Shown here piece after piece: positions 14,937-16,979 of a stretch of 16,979 bases of DNA (its first letter is position 1; every line of letters starts with the position of its first letter). The stretch comes from Myxococcales bacterium (GTDB lineage Bacteria > Myxococcota > Polyangia > Polyangiales > Polyangiaceae). The translations under genes were made by a program, and so were the position numbers. Under the pieces are notes generated by a model. It was not told where the DNA came from. It saw only the letters and a list, made by a program, of their open reading frames with translations, and searched no databases. Location of the stretch: NCBI GenBank assembly GCA_020430865.1, contig JAGQIY010000412.1, forward strand, positions 1 to 16,979. The letters are read 5' to 3'.

Positions 14937-15335
14937 TCAGCTGTCCTTTCCGTCGACCATGGTTCGCAGGTCAGGCACGTGCTCGGCCAGTGCGAGATCC
15001 ATGTCCGCGAGGATGGCTTCGAGCTCGTTGAGATCCATGTTCGCAAGCTCGAGCGCCGCGGTGAGCACGATGCGATCGTTCTCCAGCGCGTAGGCAGAGT
15101 GCACGAGGTCGCTGGCGTTCAGCTCCAGCAGACGCCGAAACACCTTCGCCTCCGTGGCCGCATCCGCTCGCGGCGCCGGCCCGACGTCGACCTGGGCGAC
15201 GAGCACGGGTTGAGCCACCCGCAGCGCTATCGGCGGTCGATGCGCGCCAGCGCTGACCAGGTACGTTCCGTCCTCGCTCCGCTCGAAGCCGCGCTCGAGC
15301 TTGTTGAGGTACCCCTCTAGAACCTCGTTCGACAT
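14937..15335 (-). CDS. Small CesT/YbjN-like (type III chaperone fold) protein preceding pspA
   Basis: A 132-residue acidic cytoplasmic protein without signal or membrane segments. The order of elements is an N-terminal helix (SNEVLEGYLNKLERGF), two to three strands (GTYLVSAG, PIALRVAQPVLVAQVDVGP), a helix FRRLLELNAS, strands around HSAYALENDRIVLTAAL, and a long C-terminal helix (DLNELEAILADMDLALAEHV). This layout fits the CesT/YbjN chaperone-like superfamily; DUF2170/YjfI proteins, known PspA neighbours, are an alternative assignment. Direct function is unknown; a chaperone or adaptor for PspA is inference from the operon. The start is ATG 15335; a GTG at 15353 would add six residues. It is the first gene of a three-gene operon and is divergent from guaB. 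Confidence 0.65.
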   Translation of the reverse strand: MSNEVLEGYLNKLERGFERSEDGTYLVSAGAHRPPIALRVAQPVLVAQVDVGPAPRADAATEAKVFRRLLELNASDLVHSAYALENDRIVLTAALELANMDLNELEAILADMDLALAEHVPDLRTMVDGKDS

Positions 15336-15337
15336 GA

Positions 15338-16945
<1,608 letters not shown>

Positions 16946-16979
16946 GCGAGCCGACCGGCAGCTCGAAAAGAAGCGGGCC

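Overview
The window is high-GC bacterial chromosomal DNA of a Gram-negative. YidC has the large periplasmic domain, and there is an OmpA-family outer-membrane protein and LpoB-type lipoproteins. The Gly/Ser-rich Cys-rich lipoprotein, the thrombospondin-type-3/OmpA fusion and the exported repeat protein are the kind of envelope proteins common in myxobacteria. My best guess is Myxococcota (Polyangia/Sorangiineae-like); this is inference from style and gene content, with no rRNA to confirm it. No rRNA, tRNA, insertion sequence, CRISPR array or phage gene was recognised. The longest gene-free stretches are about 240 bases.

Layout. Positions 1-207 hold the 3' end of an unidentified gene, coupled to a CAP/SCP-domain lipoprotein (212-1426). 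An OmpA-family protein with calcium-type TSP3 repeats follows (1663-3363), then a DUF1499 protein (3422-3889). From 3969 runs a translation and membrane-insertion block: rpmG, a hairpin terminator, then rpmH-rnpA-yidD-yidC-khpB. This is the classic rpmH/yidC cluster, here with rpmG upstream and with a NAPE-PLD-like metallo-beta-lactamase-fold hydrolase directly after khpB, where mnmE often sits. I found no DnaA boxes or oriC signature.

Next come a minus-strand lipoprotein built of two tandem ten-cysteine modules (9018-9752) and, divergently, an LpoB-like lipoprotein followed by its usual companion, a COG3014-type protein (9973-12162). These point to control of peptidoglycan synthesis at the outer membrane. 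Converging on them is a tight three-gene minus-strand operon (15335 to 12169): a small CesT/YbjN-like protein, a PspA/IM30 membrane-stress protein and an exported CBM9-like protein with an internal duplication. The operon is divergent from guaB (15494-16945), and the 158-bp shared region carries an 11-bp perfect inverted repeat.

How the genes fit together: most of the window concerns the cell envelope (membrane insertion, membrane-stress protection, outer-membrane anchoring, peptidoglycan synthase activation), with ribosomal and RNA-processing genes and a GMP-synthesis gene as housekeeping. The most promising little-described assembly is the CesT-like/PspA/exported-protein operon. Next are the KhpB-coupled hydrolase, the reading frame of rnpA that stays open through rpmH, and the large hairpin between yidC and khpB.
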